Positions 21,305-33,614 are shown, counted from the first letter of the stretch. The stretch is DNA of 64,000 bases from Leucosporidium creatinivorum (GCA_001600635.1 BCKL01000005.1:486501-550500), one strand, 5' to 3'. The notes: a model not told the origin generated them from the letters alone. Translations and numbers: made by a program.

Positions 21305-23243
21305 ATGACTTCCGGACGCGACGCTCTCCTACAGAAGAATCCCGAGGATGGTGCGTCGCCTTTCTCTCTCCTCCCCCACCTGACCCTTTCCTTCGGCTCG
21401 CTCGCTGACATTCTCCGCCGTTCTACCATGCATCGCATTACACTCTAACAGTGGTCATCACTTGGGCCAAGCGTACCCCGCTCTGCAAGGCTCGCAAGGG
21501 AGGCTACAAGGATATGTCGACCCAGGAGCTTCTCATCGCCTTCTTCAAGGGAGCCAAGGAGGAGATCAAGATTGACCCCAGTCTCATCGGAGATATCACT
21601 GTCGGTATGTTCTGTATTGTACTGCTCTCCTGCGGAAGCCGGCGCTGATCTCGCTCTTTCCGCGATCCCACAGGCATGGTCCTCCCTCCCAAGGCTGCCT
21701 ACGACGCTCGCGCTTCGGCCATTGCTGGTGGCTTCCCCGAATCGGTTCCCGTACAGGTCATCAACCGGTGAGTCCTGCTCTCTCGTTAGGTCTCGGCGCC
21801 GAACCGTCGCTGATCTCTGGCCCCGCTCGCTCCTTGCTCAGCTTCTGCTCTTCGGGTCTGATGGCCATTGGCAACGTCGCCAACCAGATCAGGAATCAGG
21901 AGATCGAGGTTGGATTCGCCGTTGGATTCGAGAGCATGTCGGCCACGTAAGTCGTCGCTCCTCGTCGCCTTCTCCGAGCCCCCGTCCCGCGCCTCGCTTG
22001 CTCAAGAGCTGACCTCCCCTGCCCGCCTACAGCGCCGACAAGGCTCCCGAGGGCTTTGCAGACGAGATCCTCAACCACCCCGTTGCCAAGGACTGCGTGC
22101 ACCCCATGGGATGGACCTCGGAGAACGTCTCCAAGGACGTGAGTCGGCGCCGAGCTTCGACCTATCGTCCTCGTAGCTGACCAACCCACTCTCTGACCCC
22201 TAGTTCAACATCTCCCGCGAGCGCATGGACGACCTCGCCGCCCAATCGCACCAGCGCGCCCACGCCGCCCAAACCTCCGGCCGCTTCGCCGACGAGATCA
22301 TGCCCATCCAGGCATACCAGGCTCCCTCCGGTGCTCCCGCCACCGGCAGCTCCAAGCAGGAGCGCGTCCGCGTTACCATCTCCCAGGATGATGGTATCAG
22401 GGGCGGCAGCACCAAGGAGGCGTTGGCCAAGATTCGTTCGGCGTTCCCTCAGTGGGGTAACGGAACTACCACCGGTGGAAACGCTTCGCAGATCACGGAT
22501 GGAGTTGCTGGTGTTCTATTGATGAGCAGGAGGAAGGCCGAAGAGCTCGGATTGCCCATCCTCGCCAAGCACGTTTGCACTTCAGTCGCTGGTCTTCCCC
22601 CTCGCATCATGGGTGTCGTAAGTTGCAGCTTAGTCGACGTCTATGCGAACAGTCGCTGACCACTGTTCATTTCGCAGGGCCCAGCTTACGCCATCCCCAA
22701 GGCGCTCAAGCGCGCCGGCATCGAGATGAGCGACGTCGACCTCTTCGAGGTCAACGAGGCTTTCGCTTCGATGTGAGTCGCCCTGCTGCTGCTGCGGTGG
22801 TCCCCGATACTGATCTCGCGCTACTACACAGGTTCGGTTACCTCGTCGACCAGTTCGGCCTTCCTCACGACAGGACGAACGTCAAGTAAGCTCTTACCGC
22901 CCTTCACCTTCCAGCTTAGTAGCTCTTCGCTAACACGCGCTCTTCCTCGTATCTTTCCTCCCTCTCCCTCTCTCTTCCGCTACTCGTCTTTTCTTCTCCC
23001 TCTCCAGTGGAGGAGCCATCGCCCTCGGCCACCCCCTCGGCTGCACCGGCGCTCGTATCGTCGCCACCGGACTCTCTGAGCTGAGGAAGAGGAAGCAGAA
23101 GATCCTCGTCGCTAGCATGTGTATTGGACTTGGTGCGTCGCCTTCCGTTCTCTGTTCCTTCGCCCCTGCACCGAGGCTGACCCCGCTCTCTTCTTCGCCG
23201 AGCAGGAATGGGAGCCGCTGGTGTGTTTGTCAACGAGGCTTAG
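21305..23243 (+). CDS. POT1: 3-ketoacyl-CoA thiolase
   Basis: Last step of beta-oxidation: thiolytic cleavage of 3-ketoacyl-CoA to acetyl-CoA and a shortened acyl-CoA, peroxisomal in most fungi. The sequence starts [36 protein letters not shown]. The nucleophile Cys lies in [15 protein letters not shown]. Later motifs are [33 protein letters not shown] with the catalytic His, and [20 protein letters not shown] with the second catalytic Cys. It ends NEA, so there is no PTS1; I cannot see a clear PTS2 in the first 30 residues either, so targeting is open. About eight introns, one containing TCGGCGCCGAA. The C-terminal exon follows a 55-nt intron. Family assignment is firm. Confidence 0.93.
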
Positions 23244-23611
23244 GGTGCAGGGGTTCAGTAGCAGGGTTGTTGGAAGTATCTGTGCCACATTATTGTTGTC
23301 GAGGCTAGCTAGCAGGGCGAGCGAACGGCGCCGAACTTTCTCGGTACAGCAGGCTCGCTCGCTGACACTCTCTGCCAGGACTCGGCTCTCGCTTCGTCCC
23401 TTGTCACAGACTCGGACGGGCTTGTAAGGTTTGTCATGATGAAATGCAGAAGTGTAGCAAAGAGGATGGGGGGACATTTGGGCTACAGAGGGGTGGAGGG
23501 GCAATAGCGAACAGGCGCTTCTAAAAAGAACAGACAAGGTGTAGACTGACAAGGTCCATGCGAGTGGGAAACGACCAGAGAAACGAACATCAGCCCAGCA
23601 ACAGCCCGCAA
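23244..23611. other. Intergenic, convergent thiolase / CPL1-like 3' ends
   Basis: About 370 bp between two convergent stops. It contains a 30-bp near-repeat of an element upstream of the thiolase (23326-23355), followed by an intron-like GCTGACAC and TGCCAG. No coding frame I can defend. Confidence 0.4.
23326..23355. repeat. 30-bp element downstream of thiolase (copy 2)
   Basis: Direct-orientation partner of 21071-21100, sharing CGGCGCCGAACT, CGGT and CAGCAG; four mismatches by eye. Confidence 0.6.
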
Positions 23612-26037
23612 CTATGAGTGAATAGCGCCGTGGTGACCGTGAGCGTGGCCCAAATGCCGGCGCCGAGCAGCGCGACGACTGGCGTTCCTTCCTCCGGGGA
23701 CGTGCGAGGCCGCCTTGACGCACTTGGTGCCGGCGAGGTTGGGGTGGAAACCGGCCGAGCATGAGAAGACGTGGCAGACTCCCGCGTCGCAGCCGACTCC
23801 TCCAGCACTGAGAAGGGAGCAAGGAGGAGGAGGTCAGCGGAAGTTCGGCGATCCTTTGAGAAAGGAGAGAGTGGCTCACTGAGGAATCTTGGTGCAGTCC
23901 TGTCCCTCACCGGTCGAGGCGCAGCCTCCACACGACTCAAGAGCCTGGGTAGTGTCGAGGCACTCGTCTGAGAAAGAAGCGGGAGCAAGGTCAGCGAATA
24001 GCTCGGCGATGAGCTGGCAGGCGAGAAGAGGCAACTCACATCCTCCGTCACCCGACATGATACCCGAGTATTCGTTCTTGGGAGCGCTGAAGTGGTGGTT
24101 GACGGCCAGCTCGAACGAAGCCGAGTTGGCGATTGGGCAGGCGGTCTCGCCGGCGGGGCAAAGGGTGGGCTTGACGATGGTGGCCTTCTTGACGCGAGCG
24201 CGCTGAGAGACGGCGGAGGCGACACAGATGCCGGCGGAGTTGAGGGCGTACTTGGTGGGGCAGGCGGTGATCTTGCAGACCGAGTTGGAGCAGACTCCAG
24301 TGGCGCCGGTGGGGAGGAAGGTGCAGACGCGGCCGAGGGCTCCACAGTTGTTGACTGTAGGGAAGACGGTCAGCATCAGCAAGCAAGCCTCCAAGATGCA
24401 TCAGAAGTTACTCACCATCCGAGGTCATGTCGATCTTGTTGCAGGATCCCGAGACGAGCGAGTAGCCCGAAAGGCAGGCAGTGGCATAGCAGGTTCCGCT
24501 GGCGCACATGGCGGCGAGGGAGCCGGTAGGCGAGCACACCTTGCCGACAGCACCGCAGTTGAGGAGATCGCTCGAGGTTTGACGCTGTAGGAGGAGTAGG
24601 AGGTGTCAGCCGGGAGCGAGAAGGCATCGCCGAGGCGGCTAGAAACGTACGCAAAAGAGCCAGGTAGGGTCCCAGGTGTATCCTCCAGAGCAAGTGGCGT
24701 AGCAAAGACCGCTGAGACACTGTCCGACGCCTCCGTTGAGGTACGACGACTGGCACTTGTTGCCGACCGAGCCGCAGTTGTTCACGTCCGAACGAGTGTC
24801 GACGGCGTTGCACTTGTTGCCGGAGAGCGAGAAACCGGTCAAGCACTGAGTGAAGGTGCAGACTCCGGCCGAACAGATGCCGTAGCCGTTGGCGAAGTTG
24901 CAGACGGCGCCGACCGCTCCACAGTTGCTGGCGTCGGTTTGGAGGTTGTAGCCCATGCATGTGCCGAGGATATTGTAGTAGCCGGTGTTGCAGCCCGTGA
25001 GAACGCAGATTCCTGACACGCAGGATCCAGTGCCGTGAGGGAAGGCGCAGGCGGTTCCGACGGCTCCACTGCGAGGCGAGACGAGCTTGAGGTCAGCGCC
25101 GAGCTCCAGGAGAGCTGCGGGAGAGGACTCACCAGTTTGCGGTGTCCGTGTAGATGTTACGGCACTGCTTGGTCGAGTAGTCGAAGGCGTAGCCGAGGCT
25201 GCAGGCGAGGGGTTGGCAGACTCCGAGAGAGCAGACTGAGCCGACTCCGTTCGAGTAGCTGCTGGAGCAGACGTTGCCGATGGCTCCGCTGCAGAGACAA
25301 GGAAGGGATGAGCTCTCTGATAGCTCAAGTGAAAGGGAGAGAGCCTACCAGTTGGCCATATCGGTGAGAACGTTAATCGTCTTGGAGCAAACTCCGCCGG
25401 CGAGGGTGTAGCCAGTCTGGCACGAGGTGGCAATGCAGGATCCAGCCGAGCATCCTTGGGTGAGGGAGAAAGAGTTGGCGCAGACGTTTCCGACCGAACC
25501 GCTGCGAGAGAGGATGCGAACGAGTCAGCGCCACCGATCGGAAAGCTCGGCGATGGGAAAGGCCCGTACCAGTTGGCGGCGTCGGTGAGAATATTGGTGC
25601 ACTTGCCAGCAGTCCAGCTGAAGGCATATCCCGTGTTGCAGGTGGCCGCTCCACACACACTGTTCACGCACTGCGCTCCAGCGCCGTTCGGCCAGATGGT
25701 GGAGCACTTCTTGCCTGACGATCCACAGTTGTTGACCTAAAGATTGAAAGAGGTCAGCTTCCCCAGTTTCATCCTCGCACCTCATAAGGTTCCAGATAGG
25801 CCCGGAGCTCACATCAGAGGTGTAGTCGGCGCCGCAGAAGAGTCCGAGCAGGGAGCAGAGCAATCGCTTCTGGTGAGGCTGGTGCTTGAGGAAGGGTGCA
25901 GAGTTGGCGGACGAGGTGAGGGGATGGGCGGGTGAGTGTGACTCGTAGTGGTGATCCATAAAAGGCGTCTTGGCCTCGACAGCGGTTGCGAGAGCGACGA
26001 GCGCCGCGACAAGGGGGAGAGCCGACTTGAAAAGCAT
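23612..26037 (-). CDS. Secreted Cys-rich protein with eight repeats and a CPL1-like domain
   Basis: The start at 26037 gives a signal peptide ([20 protein letters not shown], then EAKTPF). The body, about 590 residues, is built from eight repeats of the form NCGAVGxxC...GxCxxGxCxxxxCxxGYxxxxxxC, including [19 protein letters not shown] and [10 protein letters not shown]. The C-terminus (CPAGETACP..., [37 protein letters not shown]) matches the CPL1-like domain named after Cryptococcus Cpl1, a capsule/virulence-linked secreted protein. The end is basic and His-rich. At least four introns fall in phase 2 inside the Cys codon of NCG at repeat boundaries, so repeats and exons coincide. Role is probably cell wall or extracellular; the ligand is unknown. 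Confidence 0.8.
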
Positions 26038-26631
26038 GGCTGACCGGCAACACACGCGAGTGTGAAAGAGAAAGAGAGACTGGGGTGAGAAAGAGAAACT
26101 GAGAAACCGACGACCAAGAAGCACTAGGGGGGAAAAGAGAGAAGGGCAAAGCGAGGCCAGCAAGAGCCCCCCTCGTCGCCATCGGCCTTCGCTGCCTTTA
26201 GGAAGGCTTTGAGGCTCCGGCTCGTGCGCGAGCGAATGTGCAAGGCCTCAAGGGGGCACTAGAGCACCAATATCACCAGGTCCAAACCGCCGAGATTCGA
26301 GCCATAACCGAGGAACAAGCCCCCCAGCCCAGTCGAGAGGTCGAGATGAGAGCTCGAAGGCGACCAGCCTTCCTCTTCCGGCCAACCCGCCGGCCGGAAT
26401 CTTGAGCTTCTTCATGTCGCCTATTCAGTGGTATAGAGCCTCAACCTTTCCCTGTTTCAGTGTAAATTGATTACACGCTACCTTGAGGCGAGCTGCGTAC
26501 CGAGCTTCGTTCTCCGAGGCGGCCATCTTTCGCTCGGCGGCTCGGCCTCGCCTTTCAGCCCTCCATCGAGGGACTATCAAAGGGAAAAACCCTGTATATC
26601 AGCAGGGGACATCACCTAATCAGCTACATGA
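26038..26631. other. Intergenic, with one possible tiny gene
   Basis: Holds the promoter of the Cys-rich protein gene and the AP-3 delta 3' end. On the minus strand a 55-codon frame (26248-26415, starting MKKLKIPAGGLAGRGRLVAF) lies downstream of a short frame MAASENEARYAARLK that ends at a good donor (AAG followed by GTAGCG, about 26482). The two do not splice into one frame by the sites I can see, so I only flag them. Confidence 0.3.
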
Positions 26632-29600
26632 CTAGACGTCCACCGCCTTGCTCTTCTTCTTCTTGGCCGCTCCTGGCTCCTTCCGCTTCTTCTTGACGAC
26701 CTTCGTCACCGCTCCCTCGGCCGCCTTTGTCTCTACAGCCGCCTCCTTGCTTTCCTCCTCCCCACCGCTACTCTCCTTACTCTCCACCACCGGCGGAGCC
26801 AATTCGAAGCCATCGGGCATCTCTCCGTCGACGTCGATATGCACTGGCGGTGGTGTCGGTTCCCTCGGCGGCGGTGAGGGTGGGCGCTGAGCCGAAGGTG
26901 CGACAAAATTGAGGTCGAGTTGGACGATGGGGATGGAGTCGACATCGTCGGTAGTGGTGAGTGGTGGTGCTGACGATGGGCCGACGTAGTAGGGATCGTC
27001 TCGTTGCCGTTCGAGTCGCTCGGCCTTGAGCTGCAAAAGGGATAGAAGAGTCAGAGATCGAGCTCGACCGGGGCAGCGAGAAGGGAGCCACTCTACTCAC
27101 CCTTGCAATCTCTTCGGGATCCTCCTCCTCGACCACCCGTCGCTTGCTCGACCCTCCACTCTTCTTGACGCCCTTCCCCTTCTTCCTCCTCTTCTCCTCA
27201 CCCAATGACTGCTCCCGCTCCCTCCCCACCACGCCACCAATCCTCCTCCCAAACCCATCAACCTCTCCTTCATCCTCACTGCCCTCTGCCTCCGCTCTCC
27301 TCGCCGCCGCCGACCTGGGCACAATCACAGCGTCGAGGTCGAGTCCCTCGGGCACGGCGACCATGCTCTGCGCCTTGGGGTTGACGGGGTTGAGTTCGTG
27401 CGAGGAGAAGAGCGGGCCGAGGAGCCTAAGGGAAGCTGGTGGAAGCTGGCTCTCCTGCTGACTGCTGCCGAAGCCGCTCGACTCCTCCGCTTCGGGGTCG
27501 TAAGGGTCGAGACTCTCCGAGCCGAATCCTCCTCCTGCGCTCTTGACCGGTCGTGGTGCGTCCAATCCCTTCCGCATGAGCTCAAGCAACCCACCCAGCT
27601 CAGCAGCCCGTTCCTGCAACTCGACATCCGCGCTCGAAGCGCACGAAGCGAGCTGACCTTCGAGGGCGGTCGAGATGGAGCGGATCTGGTCAAGGGAGGC
27701 TTCGTCCCAGGTTTCGGCGAGGGCGGAGAGCCAGTGCGAGTAGAGTTTGACGCCGTTGTGGAGGTAGAGGGAGAGGATTCGAGGAGGGAGCGAGGTGGTG
27801 GTGGAGGTGCCGAAGAGGGAGGCGATGACGGGTCGGGGGTCTTGCAGTTCTCTGTATACGATCGAACGCGGTCAGCAAGATTAAAGACGTACGGCAGCAG
27901 CGAAAGAAGTCACCGGCAGTACTCGCCGCAGATCCAAGCCGCCGCTCCGAGCACCTCCGAAACATCTGCTCCCTCGCCATTCTCCAAGAAGTCCTCATCC
28001 CCCAGCAGCGACGCCATCTTCTTAACCGCATACGGCCTAATAGCCCTAACCCTCGCCGCCACATCCACGAGCTGATCCCTCAACTTGACTCCCAGCGAGC
28101 CTCCTCCCGCACTCTGCGCCGCCGCCGGATCCAAGGCAATCGAGAGCGAGATGTACGACAGCTCGACGAGGGTGTCGATGTACCAGTTGAAGTTGGAGAC
28201 GTTGGCGCAAGTCTCGGAGGAGCACATGCGGACGATGAGGGCGACGAGGGAGGTGCGGTAGGAGGTGCTGAGGACGGCGGTGGGGGCTGCTGCTGTGGCC
28301 CCGTCGGAGGAATGCTGGGCTTGGAGGAGGGACGCTGCGGCGGCGGAAGTGGAGTTGGCGGCAGAAGAGGAGGAGGGACGGAGATGGCTCATGAGGTGCT
28401 GGACGATGGGTTGGAGGCTTCGGCGGTCGACCTGTGCAAAGCGGGTCAGTTGCTGGGCTAATTGAGCGAGCGCTCACAGCTCACCATGCCCTCGACGAGA
28501 TCAAGTGCACGCATGCGAATCGACATGTCGGGATCGTCGACGCAGCTGAGGATGGTGTCGTAGTGCGTAGCGACGAGGTGAGGATGGGTGGGGAGGATCT
28601 TGACGAGAGCGACGAGGGCGATGTAGCGTACTGCGGGCGATCAAGGTCAGCTTGCTGTGGTTGAGCTTCGAGTGTCAGGCCCGCGACTCACGATTCTGAT
28701 CGACATCCTCGAGGAAGCTCTTGAGCTTGTCTACGCAGGTGGTCGCGAGAGCCTCTCCGTCACGTCCGTTGAGCATGCCTCCAACGATAGAAGTCTGGAT
28801 GCATTCGTAGAGGAGCGACATGGCGGGAGTCGTCTCGATGAGCTCGGTCAATGGTGGAACCAGCTTGCGAACGAGCCTCGGCTCTTCAGGGGTGAGGACT
28901 GCGAACTGTGGACGGAAGCGATCAGCCACTGAACGCTGAGGGTACCAAGAAGCTACTCACCAGCTTGATGATCTTGATGAGCATCCAATTGTTGGTCGAA
29001 GCGGTCAAGAGCTCAAATAGCTCGGGCGCCAGCGGTAGATACTGCCTCGGGTCCTTCCTCGCCATCTCGCAGATGAGGTTGACCGTGGCCGATACGACTC
29101 CGAGATCCTCATCTCCCAGCCTTTCCCTCAACCGCTCAATCCAAGGATCCTCTCCCCTCTCCTCTCGGCCGGTTCCCAACTCTTTAACGCCTGGCCAACT
29201 CCGAACAACTCGCCACATGACGAGAACGGTCTGCTTCCGTACGGCGGCTCGGGAGTGGGAGAGAAGCGAGAGGAGGTCCGGTGCCAGGTCGCGGGCGAGT
29301 GAAGGGGTGAGGAGGAGCGAAACGGCGGAGAGGGTCGAGGAGAGGTGAGCGACGGTGAGGGAAGAAGGGGAGCTCGAGAATAGCGGGGTGGGAGGCTGAA
29401 GCAAGTCCTATGGGTGCAAGAGTTGTCAGCTGCTTTCCTGACGCCGAGGCCGAAGCGACGCACCTTCTTGACGAGGTTGACGACGAGGACGGCCACTTCG
29501 GTCTCCTTGTCGAAGCACTGTGATGCAGCGAGGTAGCCAATCGATTTGATGTGGTACTTGGTGCTCGTCATGCACTCGACGATGGCGAAGGAGGCGAAGG

Positions 29601-29901
29601 CGATGGAGTTGCCCAGCATCTCGAGCTGGACGAGGAGCAAGCGTCAGCTGACGTTCGAGCTGCTGAGAGCAGTACAGCGCAGCTCACATAGACCAACTTG
29701 AGTATAGCTGCTGCCTTGACGTTTACATCCTTGCTCTTGATCTCCTTGCGCGTCTCGTCGAGCGCTCGCTGGACCACCGCGGCTTCGTCATTCTTGTTGG
29801 CTCGGAGCGCCTTGATTAGACCTGTAGGAAAGCATAGGTGAGCTGTAAATCTGCGCAGTGATATGAAGCTACTACTCACCTGCTACGTCTTGCTCAAACA
29901 T
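26632..29901 (-). CDS. APL5: AP-3 adaptor complex delta subunit
   Basis: Large subunit of AP-3, the coat adaptor that sorts cargo from Golgi/endosome directly to the vacuole. The protein starts MFEQDVAGLIKALRANKNDE. It contains the adaptin N-terminal segments VKAAAILKLVYLEMLGNSIA, YHIKSIGYLAASQCFDKETE, LARDLAPDLLSLLSHSRAAV, STNNWMLIKIIKLFAVLTPE, PAMSLLYECIQTSIV and VLGAAAWICGEYCREL, each in the order found in human AP3D1. After the HEAT-like trunk (about 600 residues) is an acidic, Ser/Pro-rich hinge and a Lys-rich tail ending KKKRKEPGAAKKKKSKAVDV, as in delta subunits. Nine or more introns. The start may be slightly further upstream if an extra N-terminal exon exists. Identification is firm. 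Confidence 0.93.
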
Positions 29902-30334
29902 CACGAGACGATCCTACGAGCTCGCGCACACGTCCTGGCTAGCAGCGCGGTCCTTTCGAGCTTAGGGAGCTGTAATAGAGCAGGCGGGAGTCTGGGCGTA
30001 TCTAATATCCTACAGGCGCGATCGAAAGTGATGACGAGGTTATTTGTAGGCAGCAGAGCGGTGCGCGGCCCTCGCCGCCGAACTCCCCGCCTCGCCGACT
30101 TGGATGCTCTCCTTCTCCCCGCCCGCTCGGACCTGTTGCTCTCTCGCTGCTTGTGCTCGCTTTCTGTTCTTTTTCTCGCTCGGTGTGCAAAGAGGTGAGT
30201 TTCTTTGTTCGTTCTACTGCAGAGCACGTCTCACTCTGTACACTTCCTACAGCTTTCTCTCTCTCTCTCTCTCGGACGCGTCTCTTCGCCGATTTCAACT
30301 TCTCGCCTTTGTTTGCCCTCGGTTCTCGCTCAAC
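29902..30334. promoter_or_regulatory. Divergent promoter, AP-3 delta / ERG4
   Basis: About 430 bp between divergent starts. The part from about 30050 onward is also found, inverted, upstream of the ERG4 copy (38367-38645), so the duplication carried promoter DNA with it. A CT repeat (TCTCTCTC) precedes the ERG4 start. In the inverted copy the matching region has TATAAAG where this one has TGCAAAG. Confidence 0.55.
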
Positions 30335-32345
30335 ATGGCCACTTCAACCACTGGCAAGCGCGCTGCAGACTCCTCTGCACCTGAACAATCCAACACTAAG
30401 ATCGTGGACGCGGATGGAGTGCACCACGAGTACGAATTTGGCGGTCCTCTCGGGGTCACGGCCATGATGACCTTCTTCCCGGCGTTGTTCTACTACCTAT
30501 ACGTCTGCTTGTTCTTCTACGATGGTATGTACATATCTCGCTACCCTCCCCTGCTCTCATGTAGCTAGATATGCTCTTGCAAGCGAGGGAAGGCAGCGAC
30601 CTGAGCGCGATCGTTCGAGGCCAGGGAAAGCTCAGCTGACATTTTATATCGCACTGCAGGCAAGTTCGCTACACCTCAGGATGTGACCACTCTCATGGGA
30701 CCCGGAGGATGGATGGAGTTCGTCTCTACCATCGCTGGACTCGTTCGCGAGGTCAGTCCTCTCTCCCCGTCCTCGGCGCCGAATCCGAAGCTGACCCACT
30801 CTGTACAACAGCACGCCGCTCCCAACAAGCGCGCCGCTACTCTGTACCTCTCCCTCCTCGCCCTCCAACTCGTCCTCGCGTTCACCGCCCCCGGTGTCGT
30901 GCAGCAAGGCCTCCCCGTCTCTCGGCTCGGCGGCAAGACCCTCACCTACCACTGCAACGCCTACTCGTCCCTCTACATGACCATCGCCATCGTTGGAGCT
31001 GCCCATTTCTCGGGATTGTTCAACCTCGCCGACATCATCGACCTATATGGACCTCTCCTCACCATTGCGACCATGTCGGGATTCATCCTCGCTGCCATCG
31101 TCTATGTGCTTGGAGAGAAGTACCGCATGTCGGGAAATCTTATCTATGACTACTTTATGGGCTCGTCGCTCAACCCCAGGATCGGCCTCGTCGACATCAA
31201 GATGTGAGCTTGGGTCTCGAGCCGAGAAAGCGCCAAGCTGGGAGCTGACCTTGCTTCTACGCTCGCACACAGGTTCGCCGAGATCCGGATCAGCTGGATC
31301 CTCCTCTTCGCCCTGTCTATGGGAGCTTGCGCCAAGCAGCACCAGGACTACGGCTACGTTAGCCCCAACCTCGCTCTCTTCTCCTGGGGCACTGGCATGT
31401 ACCTCAACGCTTGCGCCAAGGTGAGCTCCCGAGCTCGCTCTTGTGCACTGAATGTCTGTTGACCTCTCGCAACCTACAGGGAGAGCAATACATCCCCCAG
31501 ACCTGGGGTGAGCCGACGCCTTCTCACCTTGCCCACCGCCGAGCTGACCTTGCCCGCTCCTTCCTCGCAGACATGAACTACGAGAAGTTTGGCTGGCTCC
31601 TCGCCTACTGGAACTTTGCCGGAGTGCCTTTCTCATACAGCTTCGGAGCCATCTACATGGCCACCCACGACCCTGCGACCTACCGCTACCCGACCTGGGT
31701 CTACCCTATCCTCTTCATCGCTCTCACCGTCTCGCACTGCATGTGAGTCTTGTCTCTCGTCTCCCACTCCACTTCGCACCCCCTCGGACTCTCCCTCCTT
31801 CACCACAAGCAAGCAGAAGCTGACCTCGCCCCTTCTTCCCTCACAGCTTCGACCTCGCCAATGGCCAGAAGTCCTGGTTCAAGGCCCACCAGACCGGCAC
31901 CTTCATCAAGCGCAACACTTTCCCTCAGATCCCCGGTACCGAGCTCGTCGACCCCAAGGTCATCATCACCGAGACTGGCTCCAAGCTTCTCTGCGATGGA
32001 GTCTGGGGCGTCGTTCGCAAGCCTAGTGAGCTTCTCTTCTGCTGTCGGGCTTGTAGGAGATCTCACTGACAGTGTACGACAACAGACTACACCTCGGACT
32101 GGATCCAAGCTCTCATCTGGGGCCTCTCGACCGGTTTCGGCTCGGCCATCCCTTACTGGTACCCCGTCTTCCACCTCACCATGCTTCTCCACCGCAACGC
32201 TCGCGATGACGCTCGATGCGCTCGCAAGTACAAGAAGTCGTGGACCGAGTACAACAAGGCCGTGCCCTACTCGTGAGTCCTTGAGAGTCTGGAGGTTAGA
32301 GAAGGGAGCGCCGAGCTGACCGAGTTGGGCTTGAGCAGGTTCATC
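30050..32345 (+). repeat. Inverted duplication, left arm (intact ERG4)
   Basis: Left arm of an inverted repeat of about 2.3 kb. It pairs with 36350-38645 on the opposite strand. Match begins in the upstream region (GTGCGC... CTCCCCGCCTCGCCGAC) and fades at the last exon around the ERG4 stop codon. Introns and silent sites are shared too, so the event is recent or has been kept alike by gene conversion. Confidence 0.9.
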
Positions 32346-32360
32346 CCTTACGTCTACTAG
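30335..32360 (+). CDS. ERG4: Delta(24(24(1)))-sterol reductase (last step of ergosterol synthesis)
   Basis: ER membrane reductase that uses NADPH to reduce the C24(28) double bond, giving ergosterol. Starts MATSTTGKRAADSSAPEQSN; body has HHEYEFGGPLGVTAMMTFFP, then several hydrophobic helices (LYLSLLALQLVLAFTAPGV, LYMTIAIVGAAHFSGLFNLA, IDLYGPLLTIATMSGFILAA). Conserved family blocks include NLIYDYFMGSSLNPRIG, KMFAEIRISWILLFALSMGA, FGWLLAYWNFAGVPFSYSFG and the C-terminal signature LLHRNARDDARCARKYKKSW, TEYNKAVPYSFIPYVY. Seven or eight short introns, several containing GCCGAGCTGACC. This is the intact copy; a damaged inverted copy lies at 36343-38366. Confidence 0.95.
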
Positions 32361-32529
32361 TCGACCATAGGTCCCAAAAGCTTATATACGCATCTCGCAT
32401 CCTCATACACCTTAATACAACACGGTTCGCTATTCTAGTCGAGTCAGTCCGAGCGAATCCCGAACCACGCGGTCGACTCGGTCCTTCTCGTCTTGCTTCT
32501 CCCTGCTTCTTCGTCACTCCTCTACAACA

Positions 32530-33614
32530 ATGATGGCGCCGACTATCTGCGTGCACTCGACGCCGGCCGACTTTCTTAACGCTGTCGTCGAAGCTGGCGA
32601 CCTTCCCCTCACCAATACCTCGCTGGGCCCCGTCTTCGAGCTATGGGCGGGGACAGCAGCTGCAGCACCGGCAGCAGAAGAGGAAGCGCCTGATACTAAG
32701 CTACAGCTCCTCGTGACTGTATGGGAGGAGGAGCAGCTCAAGTGCGTTGCCTCTCCTCGCTAAAGCGCTCTCTGACGCTGTACCCGAGCAGGCTCGTCTT
32801 CTCACGACTGGGAGGAAGGAAGAGCGATCTTACATCCCCTCGACCTCCCTCGGACTACCCTTCTCTCGCCCCGCTCCTTTCGCTGCTCGCTTCCCACCTC
32901 CTCACCCTCCTTCCCTTCTCCGCCGAGCCCAGCCTCCTCCGCTCCGTCGTCGGTCCCAACGGCCTCGTCTTCCCATTTCTCAAAGCATGGCCTATCCCCA
33001 CCGCCGAGCCAGGCAAGGACGACAAGCTCGCTCAGCAGACTCTCCGACTCCTCTCCCTTTCCACCCTTCCTCCGCCGACGCCTCTCCCAGCTGGACATTC
33101 GGTCTCCCGCGCTATGGAGGAGAGCCTCAGTCCCAGTGACATCACCTCTCTCTGCAAGCTCCTCAACGGCTTCCTCAGCTGGGACGCTAACGTCCCGCCC
33201 GTCGACCGACTCCCTCGGCTCCTCGAGACCCTGCGAAACGGCACCCTCTTCATCTACCGAGTCAATAATGGAGACATTGCCGCTTTCGTGAACGTCGGTC
33301 GACCCACAGCTCGCACAATCGCCATTCGAGGCGTCTACACTCGGCCGGAGAGCAGAGGGCGGGGGATCGCCGAACGGGCGGTTCGGGAGGTCAGCCGGCG
33401 CTATCTCGCTGCAGAACCCGTGGAGTACGATTTTGATGGGAAGCGACCGACGTGGGATGAGGAGACGAGATGGGGAGGAAGGAAGGCCGTCTGCCTCTTC
33501 GTCGCCGAAGAGAACCCGAAGGCCTTTGGGGCTTACCTTCGAGCGGGCTTCACGGCTGGAGAAGAGAAGTGGGTGGACAGATCGCTCGTTGGCGTAGAGC
33601 CTGGGCGCTGGTGA
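32530..33614 (+). CDS. GNAT-family N-acetyltransferase, two exons
   Basis: A protein of about 345 residues. One intron (32742-32791, 50 nt) joins EEEQLK to LVFSRLGGRKSDLTS. The N-terminal two thirds resemble no domain I recognise. The C-terminal third has the GNAT core: IAAFVNVGRPTARTIAIRGV, YTRPESRGRGIAERAVREVS (the acetyl-CoA loop, R/Q-x-x-G-x-G/A form: RGRGIA) and VCLFVAEENPKAFGAYLRAG (motif B). It resembles the FR47/GCN5-like fungal acetyltransferases of unknown substrate. Alternative in-frame ATGs at 32530 and 32533 make no difference. Lies between the arms of the ERG4 inverted repeat. Confidence 0.75.
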
